A DNA stretch of 64,000 bases from Streptomyces sp. ST2-7A (lineage in GTDB: Bacteria > Actinomycetota > Actinomycetes > Streptomycetales > Streptomycetaceae). Shown one piece after another: positions 18,901-27,605 of this stretch; position 1 is the first letter of the stretch; each line of letters opens with the position of its first letter. The notes under the pieces were generated by a model. That model was not told the DNA's origin. It searched no databases and saw nothing but the letters and a program-made list of their open reading frames with translations. The stretch covers positions 42,464-106,463 of the forward strand of contig NZ_JAJUWS010000020.1 of assembly GCF_021390475.1 (NCBI RefSeq), written 5' to 3'. The position numbers and the translations under genes were made by a program.

Positions 18901-18906
18901 CACCGT

Positions 18907-19740
18907 ATGCCCTACGACCCGTCGGCCTTCCCGCCGTTCGCCGTCACCGTGGACCTGGTCGTGCTCACCGTTCGACGGCACGCGTTGTGCGCGTTGGTGG
19001 TCCGGCGCGGGGAACCCCCTCACAAGGGGCGCTGGGCCCTGCCGGGCGGTTTCGTCCGGGAGCGGGAGGATCTGGCGGCGGCGGCCGCCCGCGAGTTGGG
19101 AGAGGAGACGGGGCTGCGGTCGCGCGAGCCCGGGACCGAGCGGCCGGGGGTACACCTGGAGCAGTTGGCGACCTACGGGGAGCCGGGCCGCGACCCCCGG
19201 ATGCGGGTGGTCAGCGTGGCCCACCTGGTACTGGCCCCCGATCTGCCGGCCCCGGTGGCCGGGGGTGACGCGGGCAGCGCCCGATGGGTGCCGGTGGCCG
19301 AACTCCTTCCGGCGAGGTCGACCCCGGGCAGCGGCACGGAGACCTCCGCCACCGGCACGGGCGTCTCCCCGGGCGAGGGGGATGCCGACGGCGCGGGCAC
19401 CCCCGGCGACCCGGAGGTGCCCCGGGGGCCGCTCGCCTTCGACCACGATCGGATCCTCACCGACGGTGTGGAACGGGCGCGCTCCAAGCTCGAGTACTCC
19501 TCCCTGGCCACCGCCTTCTGCCCGCCCGAGTTCACGGTGGGGGAGTTGCGCCGGGTCTACGAGGTGGTGTGGGGCGTCGCGCTGGACCCGCGCAACTTCC
19601 ATCGCAAGGTCACCGGCACCCCCGGATTCCTGGTGCCCAGTGGTGGCACCACCACCCGCCAGGGTGGGCGCCCCGCGCAGTTGTTCCGGGCCGGAGGGGC
19701 CACCCTGCTCAATCCACCGATGCTTCGACCGGAGGTGTGA
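18907..19740 (+). CDS. Nudix hydrolase with C-terminal winged helix (NrtR-like regulator)
   Basis: A protein of 277 residues. The Nudix box is complete (G48 to L70: GGFVREREDLAAAAARELGEETGL matched in pieces to Gx5Ex7REUxEExGU), so hydrolysis of ADP-ribose or a related nucleoside diphosphate is possible. The C-terminal region (about 200-270; EFTVGELRRVYEVVWG, RNFHRKVTGTPGF) is the winged helix of NrtR regulators, which control NAD metabolism or pentose genes in response to ADP-ribose. A Gly/Thr-rich linker (about 140-180) separates the two. Leaderless start as described for its promoter. No NAD or sugar gene adjoins it, so its regulon is not shown here. Confidence 0.85.
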   Translation: MPYDPSAFPPFAVTVDLVVLTVRRHALCALVVRRGEPPHKGRWALPGGFVREREDLAAAAARELGEETGLRSREPGTERPGVHLEQLATYGEPGRDPRMRVVSVAHLVLAPDLPAPVAGGDAGSARWVPVAELLPARSTPGSGTETSATGTGVSPGEGDADGAGTPGDPEVPRGPLAFDHDRILTDGVERARSKLEYSSLATAFCPPEFTVGELRRVYEVVWGVALDPRNFHRKVTGTPGFLVPSGGTTTRQGGRPAQLFRAGGATLLNPPMLRPEV

Positions 19741-19927
19741 GACCGGGACGGGTCGGGGCGCCGCCCCGGGGCTCGCCGGGGAAGCGGGCACCCGGCCGGC
19801 CCGCCACCATTCGGGTCCGATCAACCGACAAGGAGATCGGTTCCCCGGCGGCACGGTTCCTCCTGGCTACCGTGTGGTCACCCTGCGCAAAGGCGCGGGG
19901 GCCGCACCGTGATCACCGGGGGCAGCG

Positions 19928-22123
19928 ATGATCCAGGCCATCGGACTCACCGGGCCGTTCGGACGCCGGCGGGAGCCCGTCGTGGACGACCTCACCTTCG
20001 ACGCCCGACCCGGGGACGTCACCGTGCTGCTCGGCCCGCCCGGGGCGGGGAAGACCACCACGCTCCGCCTGTTGTTGGGACTGGCACCGCATCGGGGCGC
20101 GGCTCTCGTCCGGGGCCGTCCGGTCCGTCGCATCCCGCGCCCGGCACGGGAGATCGGTGCCCTGCTGGGGGACCCCGAGCCGCACCCGGGCCGGACGGTC
20201 CGGGGGCACCTGAAGCTCTCCGCCGCCGCGGCCGGGGTTCCCGCGGCCCGGGCCGATGAGCTGATGGAGGCGGTGGGGATGACCGGCCTCGCCGACCGTC
20301 GGGCGTCCACCCTCTCCCGGGGCATGGAACGGCGGCTCGTCCTGGCGACGGCCCTGATCGGCGATCCCCATACCCTCCTGCTGGACGAGCCGACCCGGGA
20401 TCTCGACCCCCGGGAGGCGGCCCTGCTGCACGGACTGGTGCGCGGATGGGCCGGGGCGGGTGGCACCGCCCTGGTCACCTCACGGGACCCCGCCGAGGCG
20501 GCCCGGATCGCGGACCGGGTGATCTCCGTCGCGGACGGCCACCTGGTCGCGGACCAGGTGGCCGAGGACTTCGTCCGCACCAGGCTGCGCCCCCGGGTGG
20601 CGGTCCGCACCCCGCACGCCGAACGCCTGGCGTCCCTGCTGAGCCGGGAGTTCCGGGCGGTCGGGGCACCGGCCGCGGCGCGGTCGGGGGACACCGGCGC
20701 CGGACCGGTCGGTACGGCGGCTTCCGGGGCCGCCGGCGCCGGACCGGGTCCCGACCGCTTCGACGGACCCGGTGGACCCACGCCCTCCGGTTTCCCGGAC
20801 GTCCCCGCTCTCCCCGAGGTGGTGGTGGAATCCGGCGGACGGCTGTCGGTGTACGGGACGGACTGCGCCGAGGTCGGGGAGATCGCCCACCGCCACCGCC
20901 TGGTCCTGCACGAGTTGACCCGCGAGACCGGGACGACGGGTGACCGCCGCGCTCCGGGACCGGCCGGCCGGGCGGATGGACGTCCCTGCCGACGTCCCGG
21001 GGAACGGGTCCCCGAGCCGCGCGGCACACGGGAGAGGGGAACGGTCCGGCGCGCCCCCCTGCCGGCGGCCCCGGCACGCCCGTTGCGGTACGAGGTGCTG
21101 CGTTGGTGCGGTTCCCGGGCGATGGCGGCGGGCGCGGCGGCGGGGGTGCTCCTCACCGTCCTCCTGGCCGGAATCCTGGCGCACGGGGGTCACGAGGGGG
21201 CGATCCTGCACCCACGCGTGTTGCTGGGGTGGGCGCCGGTGCTCCCGGTGCCGGTCTCCGCGCTGACGGCGGGTTGGTTGGGAGCGGCGGCGGTGGGACA
21301 GGAGCTGCGTCGCCCCGGACTGCTGCCCCGGGTGGTCGGGGTGCGCCGGTGCGCCCCGCTCTCGGCCACGATCGTGGTCGCCACGACCGCCGCCCTGTCG
21401 ATGTCCGCCCTGGCGGCCCTGATCGGCGCCTCGGTGTTCCCCCTGTTCACCGGAACGACGGACGGTTGGGTCGCGGTGTCGGGAGCCGCCCCGGTACCGG
21501 CGTTGCGGGCGGTGGTGGAGGGTGCCGGGCCGGCGGTCTGCTGTGCCGTGCTCGGTCCGCTGCTCGCCGCGGTGTTCCGTTCCGGTGCGGTGGGGGTCTC
21601 GGGTGTTCTCCTGCTGCCGCCGGCGCTGCTCGTGCTCGCGCCGCTGCTCCCCTCCGGCCTCCTCGCCCCGGGGTCGGGCGTTTCCCCGACCGGTCGACTC
21701 GTCGACGCCCTGGGCTCGGCACCGCTGCCCGGCGCGGACCTGCCGGCCACCCCCGCCGCCTGGTTCCCCGCCTTCGCCGAGACGCTCGCCCGGTTGCCCG
21801 GGGTCGGGGGGCCCGGGTGGTGGGTGGTGCCGGCGCTGTTCGGTTCGGTGCTGGTGGCGCTCCCGCTGCGCTGCGCGTTCACGGCGCTGCGGCGTCGGTG
21901 GGCGGACGCCGGGACATCCCTTTCGGTGGGGCGGATCGCCGTGCCCCGGACCGGGGGCGGGTACGGGACCGTGGCCGGCGCCGGAGGGGGACGGCGCGCG
22001 GAGGGGCGGTTCGGGTCGGCCCCGGGAGTGACGCGCGGGCAGCCGCGGGGGGTGGAAACGGCGGATGGGGGAGCGGGAAACACTCGACGCACGCCCCCTG
22101 GGGAAATGTCTGGTTTGAGGTGA
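19928..22123 (+). CDS. ABC transporter with ATPase and ABC-2-type permease fused
   Basis: 731 residues combining an N-terminal ATP-binding cassette and a C-terminal membrane domain. ATPase motifs: Walker A GPPGAGKTT (36-44), signature LSRGM (129-133, degenerate against LSGGQ), Walker B LLLDEPT (150-156). Residues ~245-390 are a Pro/Gly/Arg-rich linker. About six hydrophobic segments follow between ~395 and ~660 (for example AAGAAAGVLLTVLLAGILA and VSGVLLLPPALLVLAPLLP), typical of an ABC-2 exporter. The last 70 residues are polar and Gly-rich. The ATG at 19928 has only a weak upstream GGGGG. The substrate is unknown; drug or lipid export is the usual role of such fusions. No resistance or biosynthetic gene adjoins it. 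Confidence 0.75.
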   Translation: MIQAIGLTGPFGRRREPVVDDLTFDARPGDVTVLLGPPGAGKTTTLRLLLGLAPHRGAALVRGRPVRRIPRPAREIGALLGDPEPHPGRTVRGHLKLSAAAAGVPAARADELMEAVGMTGLADRRASTLSRGMERRLVLATALIGDPHTLLLDEPTRDLDPREAALLHGLVRGWAGAGGTALVTSRDPAEAARIADRVISVADGHLVADQVAEDFVRTRLRPRVAVRTPHAERLASLLSREFRAVGAPAAARSGDTGAGPVGTAASGAAGAGPGPDRFDGPGGPTPSGFPDVPALPEVVVESGGRLSVYGTDCAEVGEIAHRHRLVLHELTRETGTTGDRRAPGPAGRADGRPCRRPGERVPEPRGTRERGTVRRAPLPAAPARPLRYEVLRWCGSRAMAAGAAAGVLLTVLLAGILAHGGHEGAILHPRVLLGWAPVLPVPVSALTAGWLGAAAVGQELRRPGLLPRVVGVRRCAPLSATIVVATTAALSMSALAALIGASVFPLFTGTTDGWVAVSGAAPVPALRAVVEGAGPAVCCAVLGPLLAAVFRSGAVGVSGVLLLPPALLVLAPLLPSGLLAPGSGVSPTGRLVDALGSAPLPGADLPATPAAWFPAFAETLARLPGVGGPGWWVVPALFGSVLVALPLRCAFTALRRRWADAGTSLSVGRIAVPRTGGGYGTVAGAGGGRRAEGRFGSAPGVTRGQPRGVETADGGAGNTRRTPPGEMSGLR

Positions 22124-22139
22124 TAATTCGTCAATTATC
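22122..22139. promoter_or_regulatory. A+T-rich perfect palindrome upstream of the FCD regulator
   Basis: GATAATT-CGTC-AATTATC, an 18-base perfect dyad overlapping the ABC gene stop and 80 bases before the GntR/FCD start. In DNA this G+C rich it stands out and looks like an operator, perhaps for the adjacent GntR-family protein. Confidence 0.5.
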
Positions 22140-22218
22140 TACAGGGTGCCGATCACCCTTTCGTGTGCTTTTCAGCAAAGACCTCAAGCGGACGGCCGGG
22201 GCCGCCGACAAAGGATGC

Positions 22219-23124
22219 GTGACTACCCTTGCGCATTCCATGATGTCCGCCGCCCGGTCCGCAGCCGCTTCGGGTGAGGCCGACCGCTTCGGTTACCCCG
22301 ACTCCACCGGTGCCCGGGGCGCCACGACCGCCACCGGTGCCCCCGCGTGGGGCGCGGGTGAGAACGACATGGGCCGTCCCGGTCGTCGTGCGGCGGGTAA
22401 CCGCGGGCGCGGCCTGCACGGCCAACTCGTCCAGCAGCTCGGCCAGATGATCGTCTCCGGCGATCTCGGGGCGGACCGCCCCCTGGTCCCCGAGGAGATC
22501 GGTCAGCGGTTCGAGGTCTCCCGCACCGTCGTCCGTGAATCCCTGCGGGTGCTGGAGGCCAAGGGACTGGTCAGCGCCCGTCCCAATGTGGGTACCCGGG
22601 TGCGTTCGGTCGCGGATTGGAATCTCCTGGACCCGGACATCATCGAATGGCGTGCCTTCGGTCCGCAGCGCGACGAACAGCGTCGCGAACTGTGGGAGTT
22701 GCGGGTCGGTATCGAGCCGTCGGCCGCCCGGCTCGCAGCCGAACGCTGTGACGAGGAGGTGCGGGCCCGCCTCTCCGACATGGTGGACATCCTGCGCCAC
22801 GCCATCGAGCAGGGTGACGGGCTGACCTTCTCCCGCGCCGACTCGGAATTCCACGCACTCCTGCTGCGGGCCGCCGACAACCGGATGCTCGAGCACCTCG
22901 CCGGTATCGTCGCCGTCGCGCTGCAGGTCTCCGGCGGCACCGACGGTCCCTGCCGGCAGTCGAACGAGGCGTGCCTGACCCATCACCAGCGCATCCTGGA
23001 CGCGGTCTCGGCCGGTGATCCGGAGGCGGCCGAGGCCGCGGCGCGGGCGTTGCTCGACCCCCGCACCGGAGAGGAGCCGGCTCCGGGGCCCGACACGGTG
23101 GTGCCCGCCCCCCGCGAGCACTGA
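22219..23124 (+). CDS. GntR/FadR-family (FCD) transcriptional regulator
   Basis: DNA-binding regulator of 301 residues. After a ~55-residue Ala/Gly-rich leader comes a GntR winged helix (GLHGQLVQQLGQMIVSG...VPEEIGQRFEVSRTVVRESLRVLEAKGLV, about 60-120), then an all-helical FCD ligand domain with metal-binding-type residues (RADSEFHALLLRAADNRML, THHQRILDAV). The effector is unknown, probably a small carboxylate. The GTG at 22219 is chosen for AAAGGA just upstream; ATGs at 22240 and 22243 are alternatives. It lies upstream of the principal sigma factor gene, as in other Streptomyces. The palindrome at 22122 is a candidate autoregulatory site. Confidence 0.9.
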   Translation: MTTLAHSMMSAARSAAASGEADRFGYPDSTGARGATTATGAPAWGAGENDMGRPGRRAAGNRGRGLHGQLVQQLGQMIVSGDLGADRPLVPEEIGQRFEVSRTVVRESLRVLEAKGLVSARPNVGTRVRSVADWNLLDPDIIEWRAFGPQRDEQRRELWELRVGIEPSAARLAAERCDEEVRARLSDMVDILRHAIEQGDGLTFSRADSEFHALLLRAADNRMLEHLAGIVAVALQVSGGTDGPCRQSNEACLTHHQRILDAVSAGDPEAAEAAARALLDPRTGEEPAPGPDTVVPAPREH

Positions 23125-23760
23125 TCGGCGGGGACGGGGGGTCGGTACCGGCGGGGCGGCGTCCGATCCCCGCCGGTACCCACCCCCCGTCGCGCTTCGT
23201 CGAGGTCGACCCACCCCGGTGTTCGCGCCCGGCGGGGATCGGAAGCACCCGGCGCCGTCCGGCGGTCCCCGCGGGGAGGCCCGGTCGGTGACACCCGACG
23301 GGCGCCCGCGCCCCATCGCCGGCTCCACCACCCGACCGATCGGATCGCCCCGACCGCCGGAGCCGGACCGTTCCGCCGACCCGCCCCGCCTTCCGGGTGT
23401 CCCGGCCGTTCGTCGGATTGGTTTCGGGACGAACGGGCATACGTCGGCACGGGAACACCCGTGTCGATCCGATGGTTCCGGCACGGCGTGTCCGCCGGGC
23501 GCCCCGTCTTGGACCGCCGGCCGGTTACAGTCGGAGGGGCGGTGTGACTCGGACCACGCGAAGGTGTGCGTAACGCTTCCGGGCGCAGCGCGATGACTCA
23601 AGAGGTGACAACGGGAATCGAATCCCCCGGGCCCCGCGGAACTCAGCGGGATCCGGAGGTCGGTCGTCCTTCGTCGCCACCGGTGGTCGATCCCCGCCAC
23701 CGGTCGGGGACCCCCAACGGGTGGTCCCCAAGCCGTTCCCAGAGTTCCGAGAGGTTGTTC
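23125..23760. other. hrdB upstream region
   Basis: 636 bases between the FCD regulator and hrdB. No gene is supported. The 3' half (about 23520-23620) is less G+C rich and contains GTAACGC near 23572 and direct CAAGAGGTGACAACGG-like sequence; it should hold the hrdB promoters, but I cannot place the -35 and -10 elements with confidence. Confidence 0.4.
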
Positions 23761-25335
23761 GTGTCGGCCAGCACTCCCCGTACGCTCCCTGCAGAGATCG
23801 CCGAATCCGATTCTGTGATGGCGCTCATCGAACGAGGGAAGGCTGAAGGGCAGATCGCCGGCGATGACGTACGCCGGGCCTTCGAGGCGGATCGGATCCC
23901 TCCCACTCAGTGGAAGAACGTGCTGCGCAGCCTCAACCAAATCCTCGACGAGGAAGGCGTGACGCTGATGGTGAGTGCCGCCGAAACCCCCAAACGCGCC
24001 CGCAAGAGCGTCGCGGCCAAGGCATCCGCCAAGCGCACGGCCACGCGCACCGTCTCCACTTCCACGAAGACCGCCGTGGCCGCCGAGCCGGCCGCCGATG
24101 AGGCGTCCGAGACCTCCGTCGCGGCGAAGGCGCCGGCCAAGAAGACCGCGAAGAAGGCCGCCCCGGCCAAGAAGACCGCGAAGAAGGCGGCCCCCGCCAA
24201 GCGCGCGGCGAAGAAGACCGCCGGCGGCAAGACGACCGCGGCCGGCAAGAACGTCGCCGACGAGATGCTGGCCGAGGAGGAGCCCGCGGAGGAGCTCGCC
24301 GGCGCGACCGGGGCCCGTCCCGAGGGAGCGGCCGAGGGGACGCCGGGGAAGCCGGAGAACGAGGGCTTCGTCCTGTCGGACGAGGACGAGGACGACGCCC
24401 CCGCCCAGCAGGTCGCCGCCGCCGGTGCCACCGCCGACCCGGTCAAGGACTACCTCAAGCAGATCGGCAAGGTCCCGCTCCTCAACGCCGAGCAGGAGGT
24501 GGAGCTGGCCAAGCGGATCGAGGCCGGCCTCTTCGCCGAGGACAAGCTCGCCGGCGCGGACAAGATCGCCCCCAAGCTCAAGCGCGAGCTGGAGATCATC
24601 GCGGAGGACGGCCGCCGGGCCAAGAACCACCTGCTGGAGGCCAACCTCCGTCTGGTGGTGTCGCTGGCCAAGCGGTACACCGGTCGTGGGATGCTCTTCC
24701 TGGACCTCATCCAGGAGGGCAACCTCGGTCTGATCCGGGCCGTCGAGAAGTTCGACTACACCAAGGGCTACAAGTTCTCGACCTACGCCACCTGGTGGAT
24801 CCGGCAGGCGATCACCCGCGCCATGGCCGACCAGGCGCGCACCATCCGGATCCCGGTCCACATGGTGGAGGTCATCAACAAGCTGGCCCGGGTGCAGCGC
24901 CAGATGCTTCAGGACCTCGGGCGCGAGCCCACCCCGGAGGAGCTGGCCAAGGAACTGGACATGACCCCCGAGAAGGTGGTCGAGGTCCAGAAGTACGGTC
25001 GCGAGCCGATCTCCCTGCACACCCCGCTCGGCGAGGACGGGGACAGCGAGTTCGGTGACCTCATCGAGGACTCCGAGGCCGTGGTGCCCGCCGACGCGGT
25101 GAGCTTCACGCTCCTGCAGGAGCAGCTGCACTCGGTGCTGGACACCCTCAGCGAGCGCGAGGCCGGTGTGGTCTCGATGCGCTTCGGTCTGACCGACGGG
25201 CAGCCCAAGACGCTGGACGAGATCGGCAAGGTCTATGGCGTGACCCGTGAGCGCATCCGTCAGATCGAGTCCAAGACGATGTCCAAGCTGCGGCACCCCT
25301 CGCGTTCGCAGGTGCTCAGGGACTACCTCGACTGA
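23761..25335 (+). CDS. hrdB: Principal sigma factor HrdB (RpoD/σ70 group 1)
   Basis: Essential housekeeping sigma factor, 524 residues. The N-terminus ([15 protein letters not shown]...[24 protein letters not shown]) is the actinobacterial region 1.1. Residues ~115-165 are a Lys/Ala repeat tract ([10 protein letters not shown] units), then an acidic stretch (~168-215). Region 1.2 starts near 225 ([16 protein letters not shown]); region 2 includes [20 protein letters not shown] and ATWWIRQAI; the region 4.2 helix-turn-helix is [19 protein letters not shown] near the C-terminus. The GTG at 23761 has GAGAGG upstream and fits the family start. Translation before it is not σ-like. A terminator hairpin follows at 25367. 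Confidence 0.98.
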   Translation: MSASTPRTLPAEIAESDSVMALIERGKAEGQIAGDDVRRAFEADRIPPTQWKNVLRSLNQILDEEGVTLMVSAAETPKRARKSVAAKASAKRTATRTVSTSTKTAVAAEPAADEASETSVAAKAPAKKTAKKAAPAKKTAKKAAPAKRAAKKTAGGKTTAAGKNVADEMLAEEEPAEELAGATGARPEGAAEGTPGKPENEGFVLSDEDEDDAPAQQVAAAGATADPVKDYLKQIGKVPLLNAEQEVELAKRIEAGLFAEDKLAGADKIAPKLKRELEIIAEDGRRAKNHLLEANLRLVVSLAKRYTGRGMLFLDLIQEGNLGLIRAVEKFDYTKGYKFSTYATWWIRQAITRAMADQARTIRIPVHMVEVINKLARVQRQMLQDLGREPTPEELAKELDMTPEKVVEVQKYGREPISLHTPLGEDGDSEFGDLIEDSEAVVPADAVSFTLLQEQLHSVLDTLSEREAGVVSMRFGLTDGQPKTLDEIGKVYGVTRERIRQIESKTMSKLRHPSRSQVLRDYLD

Positions 25336-25366
25336 TGCGCCACGGCCCCGCGTGAGGGGCCGCCCG

Positions 25367-25398
25367 CCGGGGCCCGGTCGGTGACGACCGGGCCCCGG
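25367..25398 (+). terminator. hrdB terminator hairpin
   Basis: Perfect 13-base stem (25367-25379 with 25386-25398) and a 6-base loop, 32 bases after the hrdB stop; a smaller 6-base stem (25344-25361) precedes it. Confidence 0.7.
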
Positions 25399-25667
25399 GC
25401 GCGTGTCCGGTGCCCGTGGCGGGGGTGCCGGGCCGATCCACGGCCGGAGGAGGAGGCCGGTGAGAAGCCCGTACGCGGATTCGGGGCCCGAACGCCACGC
25501 CGGGCGGGGCGGCACCCGGGGAGACGGGAAACCACCCGATCGGTGACTTCGGGTATCCGGTCGGGTGCGTGGAGTGCCCGTGCCGGGCATGGTGGGGATG
25601 CCAGACGACCGGCGGACGCCAGGAGCGTGTCCGTCCCGGATCCCCACCGCAGGAACGGCAGGTCTCC

Positions 25668-26609
25668 ATGCGCGCATTCACCCGGCGTCCCCTCACCCGC
25701 CGGCGAGCCGCCCCCCGGCCCGGCGACGCCCCCGGCCCCCGACGCGGCTCCTTTCGGCGCGGTCCTTTCCCTGCGATGCGACGCGCCGCGCTGATCGGCG
25801 TGGCACTGGGTCTCTGTGCCCCGCTGGCCGCCGCGCTGCCGGGCGGGGGTACGGGGACGCCCGCGGCGGCCCGGGACGTCGTGGTGGGCGGCCTGCCCGC
25901 CCACACCGGTGACAGCCCGTGGGCGGTGGCCCTGGCCAGCCGGGCCCGTTTCGGCGAGTCCCGTTCGGGACAGTTCTGCGGCGGTGCGCTGATCGGGCCG
26001 ACCACGGTGATCACCGCCGCCCACTGCCTGGACCGCCGCGTGCTGGGCGTTCGCCCCGAGCGCCTGCCGGACCTGCGGGTGATCGTGGGACGCGACGATC
26101 TGCGCCGCACGGGTGAGGGACGGGAGATCGCCGTGACCTCCCTCCGGACCGATCCCCGCTACGACCCGTGGACCAACATCGGGGATCTGGCGGTGTTGGA
26201 GTTGGCCGAGGCGCTGCCCGCGGGGTGGGCCCTGCCGGTGGCCCGTGCGGGGGACCCGGTGTACGCGGCGGGTACCCCGGCCCGGGTGTTGGGTTGGGGG
26301 GACACCAGGGGTGACGGGAGCCACTCCCCGGTGTTGCTGGCCGCGGATGTCCGGATGATCTCCGACGCGGAGTGCGCGGCGGCCTACCCGGGTGGCCCGG
26401 AGGGGCGTTTCGTGCGCGGTGAGATGGTTTGCGCGGGCCTTCCGGGGGGTGGCGCGGACGCCTGCCAGGGGGACAGCGGGGGACCGCTGGTGGCCCACGG
26501 GCGCCTCGTCGGACTGGTCTCCTGGGGTGTGGGATGCGGTCTGCCGAACAAGCCCGGTGTGTACACCTCGGGCGCGATGGCGGCGCAGCGACTCGGCCTG
26601 TCGGGCTGA
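25668..26609 (+). CDS. Secreted trypsin-like serine protease (S1)
   Basis: Exported chymotrypsin-fold protease of 313 residues. Catalytic triad: H119 (TAAHC), D173 (GDLAVLEL), S270 (GDSGGP); D264, six before S270, gives trypsin-type preference for Arg/Lys. Six cysteines include the pair flanking H119 (QFCGG and AAHC). A basic N-terminal stretch of ~37 residues precedes a good signal peptide core (ALIGVALGLCAPLAAALPGG, about 41-60); a second ATG at 25776 would begin right at the signal peptide. The mature enzyme probably starts near VVVGG (residue 71) after activation cleavage. ATG 25668 is used because of the nearby CAGG. It converges with the DUF7455 gene across a strong hairpin. Confidence 0.92.
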   Translation: MRAFTRRPLTRRRAAPRPGDAPGPRRGSFRRGPFPAMRRAALIGVALGLCAPLAAALPGGGTGTPAAARDVVVGGLPAHTGDSPWAVALASRARFGESRSGQFCGGALIGPTTVITAAHCLDRRVLGVRPERLPDLRVIVGRDDLRRTGEGREIAVTSLRTDPRYDPWTNIGDLAVLELAEALPAGWALPVARAGDPVYAAGTPARVLGWGDTRGDGSHSPVLLAADVRMISDAECAAAYPGGPEGRFVRGEMVCAGLPGGGADACQGDSGGPLVAHGRLVGLVSWGVGCGLPNKPGVYTSGAMAAQRLGLSG

Positions 26610-26782
26610 GCGGGCCGTTCCACCACGGGGTGTGCCCCGCCCTGCCGATTCCCCCGTGCCGCCCCGGCTCCCCGCCCCGGGGCGGCACGGGCACGTCCCG
26701 CTGTCCTCCGGTGTCCCCGGTGGGGCCCGAACGGCCCGGGCGGCGGATACCCGGCGCGCCGCACCCGGGCCCGGACACGACG

Positions 26783-26814
26783 ACACGGCCGCCCCCGGGT
26801 GGGGGCGGCCGTGT
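26783..26814. terminator. Bidirectional terminator between protease and DUF7455 genes
   Basis: Perfect 14-base stem (26783-26796 with 26801-26814), loop GGGT. It sits between converging genes, 57 bases past the DUF7455 stop on the minus strand and 174 past the protease stop on the plus strand. Confidence 0.8.
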
Positions 26815-26870
26815 TCGAACTCCGACCGTGTCGGATCAGCTCGCCGGGCGGGCTCCGGGCCCGCGTCGGG

Positions 26871-27101
26871 TCAGCGCTCGTCCTCCGTGCCGGTCGCGCC
26901 GGTCGTGGAGAGCCGCTCCGTCTCGTCCTGGATATCGGCGGCGATCTTCTTGAGCTCCGGAGCGAACTTACGGCCGTGGTGGGCGCAGAACAGGAGCTCG
27001 CCGCCGTTCACGAGCACGACGCGCAGGTACGCCTGGGCGCCGCAGCGGTCGCAGCGGTCAGCGGCGGTCAGCGGGGTCGCGGGGGTCAGAACAGTAGTCA
27101 C
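26871..27101 (-). CDS. Small zinc-finger-like protein (DUF7455)
   Basis: Conserved actinobacterial protein of 76 residues with two metal-ligand pairs, C17/C20 (RCDRCGAQAYLRV) and C39/H41-H42 (LLFCAHHGRKF), resembling a small zinc ribbon. The helical C-terminus (PELKKIAADIQDETERL) is charged. Function is unknown. GTG start at 27101 with AAGAGG upstream. In Streptomyces this gene lies between hrdB and the parE homologue, as here; it diverges from parE. Confidence 0.85.
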   Translation of the reverse strand: MTTVLTPATPLTAADRCDRCGAQAYLRVVLVNGGELLFCAHHGRKFAPELKKIAADIQDETERLSTTGATGTEDER

Positions 27102-27605
27102 GTCGCCTCTTCTCTAGCTCGACGAGCTGTCGTACCAGGGTCAACATCCAACCGGGCCGAAAACGTTCCCGCTCGCGGCTTTTTCTCGGAAATCCCTTCT
27201 CGACTTCCTCGGTCACCGGATGCTGCCCGTTGGCGGCGAATGGGCCGTAGTGCGGTGTGGTGCTCGTATGGTCGCGCTGTCGTCGCAGATGGTGGATGAT
27301 CGGTTTCGCTGGGTGATGGTGTCCCGTTGGTTCTCCGGCCACGGACGCCGTCGCCGCCGTCCTCCCGGGTGGGGTCGGTCGCCGTTGACGAATGCCCTTG
27401 TGGAGAAGGACGTGCCCGGAGCCTAATTGGTTCATGCCTCGAAAGGAACGCGATGTGTCACTCACCTCTTCCCGAAATCGAACACCAGATCGGTTCCGGT
27501 AGGGTGGGAAGACGCCGGGGTGCCCGGTCAGCCGCGTCGTTGGGCCTCGGTACCCTCTGAGCGGCGAACCCGCCACCCAGCAGAATTCAGCGAGGAGCGA
27601 ACTGC
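27102..27605. other. Divergent promoter region of DUF7455 gene and parE
   Basis: 504 bases, less G+C rich than the surroundings. -10-like hexamers for parE are TAGGGT (27500-27505) and TACCCT (about 27550). An A/T run near 27178-27186 may serve the minus-strand gene. No gene is supported. Confidence 0.4.

Noticed and set aside
23566..23760. N-terminal extension of HrdB from 23566
   Set aside because: The conserved protein begins at GTG 23761 with a ribosome site; upstream codons have no sigma similarity and form the promoter region.
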